From the NCBI RefSeq assembly GCF_025564065.1, contig NZ_JAMGZK010000053.1:1-64000 (forward strand): a DNA stretch of 64,000 nucleotides, in the 5' to 3' direction. This document shows, piece by piece, positions 52,891-61,093 of the stretch. How positions within the stretch are numbered: position 1 is the stretch's first letter; every line of letters starts with the position of its first letter. The notes beneath the pieces were generated by a model. That model was not told the origin of the DNA. It did not search any database and was given only the letters and a program-made list of their open reading frames with translations. Origin of the DNA: Silvania hatchlandensis. GTDB lineage: Bacteria; Pseudomonadota; Gammaproteobacteria; Enterobacterales; Enterobacteriaceae. Position numbers and translations under genes: made by a program.

Positions 52891-53027
52891 GCAGCAGCTC
52901 CTGCTATCTGTTCAATGCGAAGAAAGTTACGAAGTATGCGGTAGTCCACCAGCACCGTTCCCGGGCGGCGATAGATGCGAAGACGCTGCCAGCGCATGCG
53001 GAGTGATTCAATCAGTTCTGGTTTCAT
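52887..53027 (-). CDS. Small basic protein (46 aa) between rusA and Q
   Basis: The ATG at 53027 overlaps the rusA stop (ATGA) and its stop overlaps the Q start (ATGA), so three genes are coupled. The product, starting [20 protein letters not shown], is very basic and Leu/Arg-rich. Nin-region proteins of this size are usual, but I do not recognise it. Confidence 0.6.
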   Translation of the reverse strand: MKPELIESLRMRWQRLRIYRRPGTVLVDYRILRNFLRIEQIAGAAA

Positions 53028-53386
53028 GCTGGCTCCAGCTCGGTGATGGTCAATTCCAGTTTTCCGCCTTTGACGATCGGCATCCGTTTTACGCGGTAAT
53101 CGTCAACCTGCTGGTCATCCTCCCAGAACCCGGCTTTGGTCAGCGCATCGAATGCCGCCTTCTGCAGGTTGTCCAGGTCACGTCGGCGGCGGTCAGGCAT
53201 ATGGCACTCAATGCGGATCTTTACCGGGGAGGTGATGCCGACATCCAGCATCCCGTCTTTGATGATTTGGGCCACTCGGTCGCGGTAAGCCTGCCCTTCT
53301 GCGCTGATGTGCGTGCGCCCGCGATTGTGGCGGTAATAGCGGTTATTGCTCGGCGGCCACGGCAAAGTGATGACGTAAGTGTTCAT
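53024..53386 (-). CDS. rusA: RusA Holliday junction resolvase
   Basis: A 120-residue RusA endonuclease. D70, D72 and K76 ([18 protein letters not shown]) match the catalytic residues of E. coli RusA. It cuts Holliday junctions after CC dinucleotides and processes branched phage DNA. Lies in the nin region like rusA of DLP12. Confidence 0.94.
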   Translation of the reverse strand: MNTYVITLPWPPSNNRYYRHNRGRTHISAEGQAYRDRVAQIIKDGMLDVGITSPVKIRIECHMPDRRRRDLDNLQKAAFDALTKAGFWEDDQQVDDYRVKRMPIVKGGKLELTITELEPA

Positions 53387-54048
53387 TGGGCACCACCCTG
53401 AACCTGCACCATTGTCAGGTTGCCGCAGAACACGGCGCCGGTATCGATATACATCTGGTTGGCAAATTTCAGGGGTTCACTGGCCGGGGTGTGACCGAAA
53501 ATGAACAGATCAGCACCGGTGATATCAGAGGCCTTACCGCGATGCCCATAGCTCACCCGATCCCGGTTCCAGATGACCATTTCCTCCGGTACAGGCTTAT
53601 CGAACGCATATTCGTTATGCGGGTAGTCGGCGTGACAGATGACCACTTTACGGGCGCCGGTCACCAGTTCGATGATCAGCGGGAGTTCAGCAGCTTTGCG
53701 AACCAAAGATTTAGCCAGCTTCTCCTGGTCATAGTCGAGGTTAAAGAACCAGGCCCCACCGTTACGCACCCAGTGATACGGCATTCCGCCAGGCGCAAGG
53801 GCATCTATCATCATCTGCTCATGGTTGCCACGAACTGCGCGGAACCACGGCATAGAGATCAGGTCCAGGCACTCCACGTTCTCGGTACCGCGGTCGACGA
53901 GGTCACCAACGGAGATAAGCAGATCCTGCGCCGGGTCGAAGTCCACCTTGCCAAGCTGGGTCATGAGGTTCGTGTAGCAGCCATGCAGATCGCCGACTAC
54001 CCAGATATTGCGCCAGTCAGCGCCGTTGATGCGTTGATAAATGCTCAT
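53383..54048 (-). CDS. PP2A-like serine/threonine phosphatase (NinI-like)
   Basis: A 221-residue metallophosphatase with GDLHG, GDLVDRG, GNHE and a later GHTPA motif, all complete, like lambda phosphatase (ninI). The ATG at 54048 gives the family start ([20 protein letters not shown]); the frame extends upstream into the ybcO-like gene. Cellular targets unknown. Confidence 0.9.
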   Translation of the reverse strand: MSIYQRINGADWRNIWVVGDLHGCYTNLMTQLGKVDFDPAQDLLISVGDLVDRGTENVECLDLISMPWFRAVRGNHEQMMIDALAPGGMPYHWVRNGGAWFFNLDYDQEKLAKSLVRKAAELPLIIELVTGARKVVICHADYPHNEYAFDKPVPEEMVIWNRDRVSYGHRGKASDITGADLFIFGHTPASEPLKFANQMYIDTGAVFCGNLTMVQVQGGAQ

Positions 54049-54335
54049 GCCTTCACCTTCCCCTCTTTCAACCAGATAACCTGCGTGCGGGCCATGCCTT
54101 CCAGCGCGCACTCCTTTGCATAATCCGCATCAACCAGGTGAGTGCGGCGGTCTATTTCGTCGTGACAACTGCTGCATGCGATGGTGGCGATCAGGTCGGG
54201 CGGCTTAATACCGGTACCGCACAGACCAGCCAGGCGGATATGCGCCAGAATGGATGTTTCGGGGTTGCCATTGCACACGCCGGGGATCCGCACCTGGCAT
54301 TCACGACCTCGAGCTGCTTTACGTAAATCAGCCAT
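54045..54335 (-). CDS. YbcO-like HNH-type nuclease (DUF1364)
   Basis: A 96-residue protein nearly identical in pattern to DLP12 Ybc[21 protein letters not shown], then CNGNPETS and [17 protein letters not shown]. Structures of YbcO show an HNH-like zinc nuclease fold. The ATG at 54335 gives the YbcO length; a GTG lies two codons upstream. Sits next to rusA as in DLP12. Confidence 0.9.
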   Translation of the reverse strand: MADLRKAARGRECQVRIPGVCNGNPETSILAHIRLAGLCGTGIKPPDLIATIACSSCHDEIDRRTHLVDADYAKECALEGMARTQVIWLKEGKVKA

Positions 54336-54337
54336 GA

Positions 54338-54538
54338 TCACCCCCAGACCTTTTGGCGGAACGTCCGTGGTGTACGCTCCTGGCGTCGGGCTTCAGGTAG
54401 CCTGGCACTGACTGTCCAGGTAATCAGATCGGGATTCAGGTTGCGCTCAACGGCAACGCCGCGCGCCCGGTATGTCGCCATCAGCTCATCGGCCTGATCG
54501 GTTGTGCATTCCGTGTAGTGGAACCATGATTTCGCCAT
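54338..54538 (-). CDS. Small nin-region protein (66 aa)
   Basis: A 66-residue protein (MAKSWFHYTECTTDQADELM ... RTFRQKVWG), basic at its C-terminus. It ends 2 bp before the ybcO-like start. No known domain recognised; position marks it as a nin-region gene. Confidence 0.55.
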   Translation of the reverse strand: MAKSWFHYTECTTDQADELMATYRARGVAVERNLNPDLITWTVSARLPEARRQERTPRTFRQKVWG

Positions 54539-54542
54539 CTGG

Positions 54543-55142
54543 TCAGCTCCCGAAGCTCATCAGCTGCGCGGCGGCGTTCTCCGCTTCGCTCTGGTCTTTG
54601 AATGACCGGGACAATATCCAGCGCCACAGAACATCGAGCGCGGCCTTGTACAGCTGCTGGAACTCGGTTTCGTCCATGTTGGCGAAGGCGATACTGCGGG
54701 GGTGTTTTCGGAGGGTGCCGTCAGGCAGCTGGATGGTGTCGTAGTGGCCGGATTCTATGGTCACCCAAGCGCGGTAGGCGTCGAAGGATTTGCACAGGCT
54801 GATGCCATTGGTGATGCGGCGGCTGCCAACCTGCTCGAGGTACTGCTCAGCAGCATCCAGCAGCGTGCCTTCGCTACCGCCAAACGAGGCGAGGAATTTC
54901 GCATAGCCGGTGATCAGCTTGCGTTCGTTCGAGGAGATAGCGCCGCCGGTTGGCTCCCAGTATTCGAAACCGAGATTCAGCAGAGCGAAGAAACGACGGT
55001 GAAAGGCCGGATTACGGACCTGTTTGAAGTCGGCCACCAGCACGGCACCGAGCTTGCATTTTGAATGCAGAAAATCGCCGGTCTCGGGCGTTGCCGGGAT
55101 CAGGATTCCTGAGGACTGCTTGATGAGTTGTAACTGCGCCAT
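54543..55142 (-). CDS. DUF1367 family protein (nin region)
   Basis: A 199-residue DUF1367 protein (MAQLQLIKQSSGILIPATPE, ... FKQVRNPAFHRRFFALLNLGFEYW). The family takes the place of NinB-type recombination proteins in many lambdoid phages. Its conserved N-P-FHR-FF segment is a signature. Likely a recombination or replication helper; not proven. Confidence 0.75.
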   Translation of the reverse strand: MAQLQLIKQSSGILIPATPETGDFLHSKCKLGAVLVADFKQVRNPAFHRRFFALLNLGFEYWEPTGGAISSNERKLITGYAKFLASFGGSEGTLLDAAEQYLEQVGSRRITNGISLCKSFDAYRAWVTIESGHYDTIQLPDGTLRKHPRSIAFANMDETEFQQLYKAALDVLWRWILSRSFKDQSEAENAAAQLMSFGS

Positions 55143-55176
55143 GGTGTTCTCCGTGGCGCATCAGGTCAACGGCTGT

Positions 55177-55425
55177 TCAGACCGTTGATATCATAATATC
55201 AGAGGGTTGCGAGACGTGGTAGCCAATGCTGGTAAGAAACCGGGCAGCAGATGACGGCGTGAACACAAATTCATCATCCAAAAGTGGACGAAGCGAGACC
55301 AGGCCGTTCTTGCGGTAGACGAGATAGCCGCGATCGAGCGGCATCGAGCCCATAACCTTTCCATCTGAACGCCTGACAATGTCGTACCAGTCATTTTGTT
55401 TGTTGCTATCACTGCTATCCCTCAC
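55177..55425 (-). CDS. Hypothetical protein, possibly SOS-controlled
   Basis: An 82-residue protein (MRDSSDSNKQNDWYDIVRRS, then GKVMGSMPLDRGYLVYRKNG) of unknown function. It is the first gene leftward of a LexA box at 55581, 155 bp upstream, so it might be SOS-induced. The box may also be for an RNA or short ORF not recognised here. Confidence 0.5.
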   Translation of the reverse strand: MRDSSDSNKQNDWYDIVRRSDGKVMGSMPLDRGYLVYRKNGLVSLRPLLDDEFVFTPSSAARFLTSIGYHVSQPSDIMISTV

Positions 55426-55580
55426 ATAACCCCCTTCTCTGGTATCAACAAAATCTATCCAACGGCAGGAGCTTTGCCCCTCTATGAAGCCAAAATAGCA
55501 AATGGCTTAAATTTCCTAATAGGTTAGCCGCAGGAAAAATGAAACTTTTTTGAATCAGTGTTTAAACAATACAACAAATA

Positions 55581-55598
55581 ACTGTATGGATAAACAGT
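55581..55598 (-). promoter_or_regulatory. LexA box in the nin-region gap
   Basis: ACTGTATGGATAAACAGT contains CTGT-N8-ACAG. The nearest leftward gene starts at 55425. The third LexA box of the prophage. Confidence 0.78.
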
Positions 55599-55957
55599 GT
55601 TTAGTAATTTTGATAAAGTATGCGCCTGAACAGCACGTTTAGGCAAGTTCATTTATCTATTTGATTTGAATAATTATTTTCGCTACTTTTGCGTAAAAAA
55701 TGATCGTTAATTTTAACAGGAGAGGTGCGCTGCATTGTGGTTTGTAAATATATGATTCGGAAACTTTAGGCGCTCTGTCAGGTAGTGGCCGCCTACAACA
55801 ACCGATATTTCGCTGCCGATGCCGCGGGTGTCAGGTTGGTAATTTGTTACCAGGCAGTGTCTATTTCATAATCGATTTAGCAGATCAATTTCACTATATC
55901 GATCGGTTATATCGATCAGGTGTTTCAGGGGTGCCTTTTTCACCTATCATTGGACGA

Positions 55958-55980
55958 TAAAAAGGCCTCCGAAGAGGCCC
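55958..55980 (-). terminator. Leftward terminator in the gap
   Basis: GGCCTC-CGAA-GAGGCC (55964-55979) with AAAAA on the left. It would end a leftward RNA that starts upstream, near the moron gene at 56212. Confidence 0.65.
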
Positions 55981-56045
55981 TGGCTGTCGATATGGGGATT
56001 CCCATATCGCTTGTATGGTCTGTTTGAGGCCTGACGCGACTAAAC

Positions 56046-56211
56046 GCCCACTAAAAATGGGGGGTTGAGAGATGCAGTTACTTTTGTGAAAATTAATGAT
56101 GCACCTGAGTAAGATAGAGCAAGTACAGAAGCATAAGTGAATCTTGGGACTAAATAATAAGAATAAAAAATTGCTCATTAGTAAACGGTTTCCTTCATTA
56201 AAGGTGTTGTC
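56046..56211 (+). promoter_or_regulatory. Conserved 166-bp leader, copy B
   Basis: Aligns end to end with 11722-11887 (same length from GCCCACTAAAAA to the start codon). Here it drives the 64-residue membrane protein. The AAAGGTGTT ribosome site is shared. Confidence 0.6.
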
Positions 56212-56406
56212 ATGTCTCAAGAGCCCACTGCAGGCCAATTTTTTTGGGGTATTATTCTTTTTGTTATCACTGCAATTCCTCTTGGATGTATCGGAGTTGC
56301 TATGCTGGTGATGGCGCAAGGGATAGAGCGTTGGTCTGGTCTTGTTTTCTTAGCTATTGCTTTTGGTATTAGCCAGGGCATCTGGAAAAAGCTGTCTGGA
56401 AAATAA
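56212..56406 (+). CDS. Two-span small membrane protein (moron)
   Basis: A 64-residue protein with two hydrophobic helices (FFWGIILFVITAIPLGCIGV and WSGLVFLAIAFGISQGIW) and a basic end (KKLSGK). It runs against the surrounding leftward early genes, has its own leader and terminator, and so is an autonomous unit, resembling superinfection-exclusion proteins in place and size. Exclusion function is inference. Confidence 0.65.
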   Translation: MSQEPTAGQFFWGIILFVITAIPLGCIGVAMLVMAQGIERWSGLVFLAIAFGISQGIWKKLSGK

Positions 56407-56423
56407 CTAAGAATCCACAGAAT

Positions 56424-56452
56424 AAAGCAGGATTATTATCCTGCTTTTTTTT
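56424..56452 (+). terminator. Terminator of the small membrane protein gene
   Basis: AGCAGGAT-TATT-ATCCTGCT (56426-56445) followed by eight Ts; ideal intrinsic terminator, 17 bp after the stop codon. Confidence 0.93.
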
Positions 56453-56479
56453 CGCGCGATATGTAGCCAATCTTCTGGA

Positions 56480-56953
56480 TTAGTCCTTCACAAAAATTAT
56501 CCAGTGGGTCTTGTCGTTCTTCCCGGTGCGCTGGCCTATGATTGGCTTTACGTCTGTCAGTGCCAGAACCTGACTAACCGGGATCTGCGTTTCGTTCCAT
56601 TTGAAGATGAGAACCCCGTGTGGCCACAACACCCGGAACGCCTCAGAGAACCCGGCGCGGAGATCGTCACGCCAAGTGTCTTTGTTCAGTCTCCCGTATT
56701 TTTTTCCCATCCAGGCATCTTCACCAACACGCTCAAGATGAGGAGGATCGAACACCACCACAGGGAAGGTATTGTCAGCGAACGGTAGTGCACGGAAATC
56801 GGCGAGCAAATCCGGACTGATGACCAGATGACGTCCGTCACATAGTGTGTGCTCTTCGGCGCGGATGTCGCTAAATACGGCGCGAGTATCCTGCTTATCG
56901 AACCAGAACATGCGCGAACCACAGCACATGTCCAAAATAGTTTGCTCGGACAT
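56480..56953 (-). CDS. Class I SAM-dependent methyltransferase (phage)
   Basis: A 157-residue methyltransferase. LDMCCGSRMFWFDK is the SAM-binding motif I region and VVFDPPHLERVG contains DPPH, the catalytic motif of N6-adenine type enzymes. The ATG at 56953 gives MSEQTILDMCCG; a longer frame to 57010 overlaps the gene before. Likely modifies phage DNA against restriction or replaces a Dam function. Confidence 0.8.
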   Translation of the reverse strand: MSEQTILDMCCGSRMFWFDKQDTRAVFSDIRAEEHTLCDGRHLVISPDLLADFRALPFADNTFPVVVFDPPHLERVGEDAWMGKKYGRLNKDTWRDDLRAGFSEAFRVLWPHGVLIFKWNETQIPVSQVLALTDVKPIIGQRTGKNDKTHWIIFVKD

Positions 56954-56957
56954 ACCC

Positions 56958-57425
56958 CTACTCCCCCTTGATGCTGATGCCAGCGGCGGCCAGCGCCTCG
57001 ATAACATCATCGCGCCTCAGATAGTCGCCATCAGCATCTGGCTCTATACATCGGTACGATTCGAATGGGTTTCGGGACATTTCATGAATGTCATATCGAC
57101 CTGTAAGTACAACCTCCCGCGCCTCCAGTTCAGCGACGCGCTTCTCTGCTGCCCCAAGAGCTTTGCCCAGCCCGGAATTTTTGCTTTCCAGCGATTCGAT
57201 ACGGTCTGCCTGCTGGTTGATGTGGCCACGCTGCGCGTCCCAGGCCTTCGCCAGAACATCTCGCAGCTTCGTCATCTCGCCCAGCGCCGTGGTGGTGCTG
57301 TCCAGCCGTTCGGCCAGGCGGGAAAGAATCTTCGCAATGTCGATGATCGGCGTGTCGCTGCTCAGCGCCTTCGCCAGGTGATGACCAACGGCCACCAGCT
57401 CTTTGTTGCTCAGTGAATCACTCAT
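56958..57425 (-). CDS. Ead/Ea22-like early protein
   Basis: A 155-residue protein from the ATG at 57425 (behind GGGAGGG). A long coiled coil fills the middle (KAWDAQRGHINQQADRIESL, ...KRVAELEAREV) and the end is PDADGDYLRRDDVIEALAAAG, as in Ead/Ea22 proteins of lambdoid phages. Function unknown; not essential in known phages. Confidence 0.65.
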   Translation of the reverse strand: MSDSLSNKELVAVGHHLAKALSSDTPIIDIAKILSRLAERLDSTTTALGEMTKLRDVLAKAWDAQRGHINQQADRIESLESKNSGLGKALGAAEKRVAELEAREVVLTGRYDIHEMSRNPFESYRCIEPDADGDYLRRDDVIEALAAAGISIKGE

Positions 57426-57715
57426 GCTGATACCCTCCCGTAAAACGCCAATACCCGCTTCATCGCTTCGCTCTGGCGACACTCCTGGAAAATCAGGTTG
57501 GTGCTGCGCTTACCTGACTGTTCATCGCGCGTAATCAGGCGGTAATGCACCGCGCGCCACTCTTTGCTGTCGACCACCACCACACCCTGCTTCTCCAGGA
57601 TTCGTGCTGCTTGATTCACTCCGGTTTGCGATATCTTGCATGCAGCTGCCACATCAGCCGCAGAGAAGGTCCTGTGTGTTCTCAGGTAGTGTAAAATTGC
57701 CTGTTTGGCCGTCAT
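57422..57715 (-). CDS. Winged-helix phage protein
   Basis: A 97-residue protein whose first 60 residues form a winged helix (MTAKQAILHYLRTHRTFSAA, then DVAAACKISQTGVNQAARIL). It overlaps its neighbours by 4 and 1 bp, a coupled chain after the helicase gene. It may be a transcription regulator of early genes. Confidence 0.7.
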   Translation of the reverse strand: MTAKQAILHYLRTHRTFSAADVAAACKISQTGVNQAARILEKQGVVVVDSKEWRAVHYRLITRDEQSGKRSTNLIFQECRQSEAMKRVLAFYGRVSA

Positions 57716-59118
57716 TAGAATCCACCTCGCTTGGATGCTTTCTCTTCCCTCTGGCGGCGGCTTTGCTCAGCTGCTACCTGGTCACAGTCGTAAATTGAGC
57801 CGTTACGTTGCTCGCAGTAGACGACGCCGGACTGGCCGTGGCGGTTTAGCCTCAGCAGCAGCTCGGTATCACTCTGGTTGGCGTTCTCGTCGTAAGCGCC
57901 CTCACGGTAAATACCGATCCAGTAGTCGCAGTCCTGCTCAATCTGTCCGGTGTCTCGGGAGTCGCTCGGCAGTGGGCGCTTGTTAACGCGTTTTTCCAGG
58001 TCACGGTTGAGCTGCGTCAGCAGAACGACGACGCAATCCAGCTCCTTGGCCAGGTTCTTCAGACCTTTGGTGATCAGGCCATACGCCAGGTCGTTTCGGT
58101 CAGCTTTCTCGGCAGCCATGAGCGTGAGGTAGTCAACCAGCACCATCCCAACCTTGCCCTTCTCCCGCTTGATGCGCCGTGCCTCAGCGATGATGTGCGA
58201 CAGGCTGACACCCGGCGTATCGTCGATGAAGAAATTACCGCTCTCGACCATCTGCATTGCCCTGGCGTTCGCCATCGCGAACTCGGTATCGCTGTCAGCG
58301 CCGCGGTAAAAAATATCCGTATTCACGCCAGACACCTGTCCGATCATGCGCTCGAAAATCTGCTTATCCGGCATCTCCAGACTGAACAGGATGGCGGGTA
58401 GTTCTTCGTTCATCGCGCAGTTGATGGCCAGCTGGCTGTACAGTGTGGTCTTACCCATTTTTGGACGAGCACCGATAACCAGCAGGGATCCGCGAACCAG
58501 GCCTTTCGGCTCCAGCAGGGCATCCAGTGAGGGAATGCCGGTTGATAACCCGCGAGATCGCTGTTTCGGGTCGAAGCGCATTTCCAGCTCGTCGATCCAG
58601 TCTTCCATAACATCGCTGAGCGCGCGGGCGCCGCGGCGAGAACCGGTCTTAGCGTGATCAGCCATCTGAGTGAAAATCGACTGAACCGCCTCAAACTTCT
58701 GCGTAGCCGTCATACCGTTTCGGGCATACAGCAGCTCAGTTGCCTCAGTCATGCGCTGGATGCCGTAACGCTCCATGGCCGACTCGCGTACCGACATGGC
58801 GTAAGCCACGATGTTCGCGGCGCTGGGGGTGTTCTTTGAGAGCTCAGCCAGGTATGCGAAGCCACCTACCCGCTCCGTCAGGCCTTTGCTTTCCAGTGCA
58901 TCGAACAATGTCAGGCCATCCACCGGCTTGTTGTCACGGAACATCTGCTGCATCTCGGCGTAGATCACCTGGTGTGCCCGGTTGTAAAACGCCTCAGGTT
59001 TCAGGAGTGACAGAACGGTGCGGGTTCGCTCGCTGCTGTCGTCACCCAGCATCAGGCCGCCAATCACGCTTTGTTCAGCCTCAGGGCTGCATGGTGGGGT
59101 CATGAGTTCAGAGATCAT
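57715..59118 (-). CDS. Replicative DNA helicase (DnaB / P22 gp12 type)
   Basis: A 467-residue DnaB-family helicase: N-terminal domain (SPEAEQSVIGGLMLG), linker, and RecA-like domain with Walker A GARPKMGKT (residues 217-225), then GMVLVDYLTLM and LLTQLNRDLEKR. It does not need the host DnaB. The ATG at 59118 overlaps the end of the replication gene by 11 bp; MTPPCSPEAE at 59103 is the alternative. Confidence 0.93.
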   Translation of the reverse strand: MISELMTPPCSPEAEQSVIGGLMLGDDSSERTRTVLSLLKPEAFYNRAHQVIYAEMQQMFRDNKPVDGLTLFDALESKGLTERVGGFAYLAELSKNTPSAANIVAYAMSVRESAMERYGIQRMTEATELLYARNGMTATQKFEAVQSIFTQMADHAKTGSRRGARALSDVMEDWIDELEMRFDPKQRSRGLSTGIPSLDALLEPKGLVRGSLLVIGARPKMGKTTLYSQLAINCAMNEELPAILFSLEMPDKQIFERMIGQVSGVNTDIFYRGADSDTEFAMANARAMQMVESGNFFIDDTPGVSLSHIIAEARRIKREKGKVGMVLVDYLTLMAAEKADRNDLAYGLITKGLKNLAKELDCVVVLLTQLNRDLEKRVNKRPLPSDSRDTGQIEQDCDYWIGIYREGAYDENANQSDTELLLRLNRHGQSGVVYCEQRNGSIYDCDQVAAEQSRRQREEKASKRGGF

Positions 59119-60034
59119 CGCAGGCCCCCTCGCGGGTTTTCGCGTACACGTCGACGCTCAGGAAGTACTCGAGCGACTTGCGGCGCCAGGTTTTCCCTGT
59201 GCGCTGATCGGGGCGGTTCTCCAGCATCCAGCGGCAGTTGCTGGCGATGTAGTTCAGGTAGTCTTCCCAGTCCTGCAGGGTAAAACCTGCACCACCCAGC
59301 TGGCGGTTTGCATCTGAGGCTTTTTTCCAGAACGAGCGGATCAGGTTGCGGCGCTTGTCAGTCAGGATTCGTATGGCTTGGGCTTCAGGCAGTACACGGT
59401 GATAAATCTCGACTACCTGCTCACAGCTGAGAGACGGTTTTTTCGGCTCTGGATTTTGTGCAGCTGATGCACTCTCTTCTACGTCAGTAGAAGAGATATT
59501 ATTTAATATATTGTTTGTGGGAATTTGATTGGTAATCGTCTTGGTACAACCTTCCCCGGAAGCCGCGCCAGAAGCGGGTTTGGCTTGGTAATCCTCCTGG
59601 TAATTTGGTTGGTAATTTTTTTGCTCATTTTTCAAGCAATTCAGGCCCTGATATTCGTCATATTTAGTGACCGTGATCAGGGTGAATTTGCGATTTGAGA
59701 GGCAGGAAATCATGCCCAGTTTCTCCAGTTTGCGGAGGAGATACTGAACGCGATCGGACTCGAGGCCTGTCTCTTTTGCCAGGGTATTTCTGCCAGTGAT
59801 CACCTGACCACGGCTTACGGGCTGATCGCCGAACTCGGTGGCCACCATGCCCGGGGCAGAGTTAACTTTCAGGATCAGATGCACCCACAGATGCATAGCC
59901 TCGAAATCCGTCCTGTAGAACGGTAATTCCATGATTTTGCGATGCAGGAACACCAGACCCTGCCCGCCAGTTTGTGGAGTCTCCATGGGCTGCTGAGCCC
60001 CTCTGAAATCGGACAATAGGAGAACATTACTCAC
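59108..60034 (-). CDS. Replication initiator / helicase loader (P22 gp18 / DnaT-like)
   Basis: A 308-residue protein: N-terminal winged helix (FRTDFEAMHLWVHLILKVN, ITGRNTLAKETGLESDRVQYLLRKLEKLGMI), a middle linker with a Tyr/Gln repeat (NYQPNYQEDYQ), and a C-terminal DnaT-like part (WEDYLNYIASNCRWMLENRP). Matches the P22 gene 18 place and pattern. The repeat codons include iterons of a candidate origin. Confidence 0.78.
   Translation of the reverse strand: MSNVLLLSDFRGAQQPMETPQTGGQGLVFLHRKIMELPFYRTDFEAMHLWVHLILKVNSAPGMVATEFGDQPVSRGQVITGRNTLAKETGLESDRVQYLLRKLEKLGMISCLSNRKFTLITVTKYDEYQGLNCLKNEQKNYQPNYQEDYQAKPASGAASGEGCTKTITNQIPTNNILNNISSTDVEESASAAQNPEPKKPSLSCEQVVEIYHRVLPEAQAIRILTDKRRNLIRSFWKKASDANRQLGGAGFTLQDWEDYLNYIASNCRWMLENRPDQRTGKTWRRKSLEYFLSVDVYAKTREGACDDL
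59485..59616. other. Candidate replication origin (iterons plus AT-rich element)
   Basis: TTGGTAAT-like octamers at 59529-59536, 59541-59547 (partial), 59585-59592, 59597-59604 (CTGGTAAT) and 59609-59616, with 12-bp periods within each group, stand next to an AT-rich segment (59488-59520, GATATTATTTAATATATTG). Iterons inside the initiator gene with an AT-rich block beside them are the layout of lambda ori within O. Initiator specificity unknown. Confidence 0.5.
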
Positions 60035-60260
60035 GGACAGCCTCCTTGCGCTTGAGTGCGTTCAGCAGCTCGCGCATACGAGCGCCTACCGATGGGTTAA
60101 TCGAACGCAAGAACTGATCCCGGGTAATGCTTTTATGTACTTTGGTCTGGAAATAGCGTGGTTTTTTTGCCATTATTCCTCCTGCAATTGGTCGAACTTT
60201 TGCACCTGAAAGCCGTTGGTGTTCGCGCACCGCGGCTTTCGCCTTTTTAGTCTTCTTCAC
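60027..60260 (-). CDS. Hypothetical early protein (77 or 48 aa)
   Basis: From 60260 the frame gives 77 residues, overlapping the stop of the YdaT-like gene (ATGA). A second ATG at 60173 has a stronger AGGAGG site and gives MAKKPRYFQTKVHKSITRDQ, a start seen in small early phage proteins (SITRDQFLRSINPSVG). The short form may be the real one or both may be made. Function unknown. Confidence 0.55.
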   Translation of the reverse strand: MKKTKKAKAAVREHQRLSGAKVRPIAGGIMAKKPRYFQTKVHKSITRDQFLRSINPSVGARMRELLNALKRKEAVRE

Positions 60261-60796
60261 ATGACCCCCAGCATTGATGTCACCATCGTCATCAGCGGCC
60301 CTACCTGCTCCGGCATGAGCTTGAACAACGACGCTATACCCTCGCTAACCTCTTTCAGCTTTTGGTGTTCTGGCGCATCCAGCATTACCGCCTGCTTTGC
60401 CTCTGCGACCTCTTTCTCGGCTTTGGCCAAGCGCGTCAGTTTGCATTCGCCGCCGATCAGATGCGTGCGGAACTCCAACGGCAGAACGGCAATGATTGCC
60501 GGGGACAGCTGTTGGACGTTCTCGCGGTATTGCTTAGAGTCGAAGCGGTTATCCAGGAAGCGGAACAGCTTCTGCCGGGCACGGCTGTGATCTGCCGGAA
60601 AGTCGATACCCTCGCCACCACTCCGGCACCACTCTTCAACGATCAGGGCCGTTACAACGTCCTGCCCGGCTACTGCTGACCAGGCGCGAACGGCATCACG
60701 GAGGGCGCCACAGCTGACGCCTGTTTTTGTTTGAGCGCGATTTATCAGCGCTGCTGGATTGAACCCGTTACTCTGTTGATACGTAAGTGATTGCAT
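60257..60796 (-). CDS. YdaT-like regulator/toxin (CII position)
   Basis: A 179-residue protein from the ATG at 60796. Its pattern (GGEGIDFPADHSRARQKLFRF, ... EHQKLKEVSEGIASLFKLMP) is that of Enterobacteriaceae proteins annotated as toxin YdaT family; Rac YdaT is toxic when expressed and forms a pair with YdaS. It stands where lambda has cII. Activator or toxin is possible; I call the family only. Confidence 0.65.
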   Translation of the reverse strand: MQSLTYQQSNGFNPAALINRAQTKTGVSCGALRDAVRAWSAVAGQDVVTALIVEEWCRSGGEGIDFPADHSRARQKLFRFLDNRFDSKQYRENVQQLSPAIIAVLPLEFRTHLIGGECKLTRLAKAEKEVAEAKQAVMLDAPEHQKLKEVSEGIASLFKLMPEQVGPLMTMVTSMLGVM

Positions 60797-60807
60797 TGTT
60801 AACACTC

Positions 60808-61026
60808 CTACTTTGGTAAACCGTCAGTGGGATTTGGGTAGAGATCTGGGCGCAGTTCGTGGGGGGTTACGCCGGTGGCATGAAAAATAGGAAGGACTCG
60901 GGCCTGTGGCACCTGTCCACCGTTACGATTTCTCCAGTGGCTTACATTCATTGCGCTGGTAGATAAAAGTTCAGCCAGTTTTGTTGCACTACCAGCTGCA
61001 GCGATGGCCTTGTCTAATGCGTTCAT
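60808..61026 (-). CDS. YdaS-like (Cro-type) DNA-binding protein
   Basis: A 72-residue helix-turn-helix protein of the YdaS family: MNALDKAIAAAGSATKLAEL, HWRNRNGGQVPQARVLPIFH, ending in HELRPDLYPNP, the YdaS hallmark (HELRPDLYP). It takes the cro place, opposite the repressor. In Rac, RacR represses ydaS-ydaT. Start at 61026 (behind GGAG). Confidence 0.78.
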   Translation of the reverse strand: MNALDKAIAAAGSATKLAELLSTSAMNVSHWRNRNGGQVPQARVLPIFHATGVTPHELRPDLYPNPTDGLPK

Positions 61027-61053
61027 ATGGGCTCCAAAGGTTGAGTGATGAGA

Positions 61054-61082
61054 ATTAAACATAATGTTTAGTTTCTTGTCAA
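61054..61082 (-). promoter_or_regulatory. PR-type promoter with operator
   Basis: On the minus strand: -35 TTGACA (61077-61082), 17-bp spacer, -10 TTTAAT (61054-61059). The operator TAAACATAATGTTTA (61056-61070) covers the -10. It drives ydaS, ydaT and the early genes. Confidence 0.78.
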
Positions 61083-61093
61083 CTTTTTGAGTG

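Larger units (their letters stand above)
55426..56045. other. AT-rich intergenic region with LexA box and hairpins
   Basis: About 620 bp without a supported gene. It holds a LexA box (55581-55598), a strong GGAGAGG site (near 55725) followed only by a very short ORF, direct repeats around ATATCGATCGG (near 55895-55920), a leftward terminator GGCCTC-CGAA-GAGGCC (55964-55979) and a perfect 9-bp inverted repeat CGATATGGG-GATT-CCCATATCG (55988-56009). A small RNA running leftward from about 56.2 kb to the terminator is possible. Confidence 0.45.

Noticed and set aside
53386..54123. 245-codon plus-strand frame
   Set aside because: Antisense to the phosphatase gene, whose metal-binding motifs are complete.
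55894..56319. 141-codon minus-strand frame
   Set aside because: Overlaps the conserved leader and coding part of the small membrane protein; composition is not protein-like.
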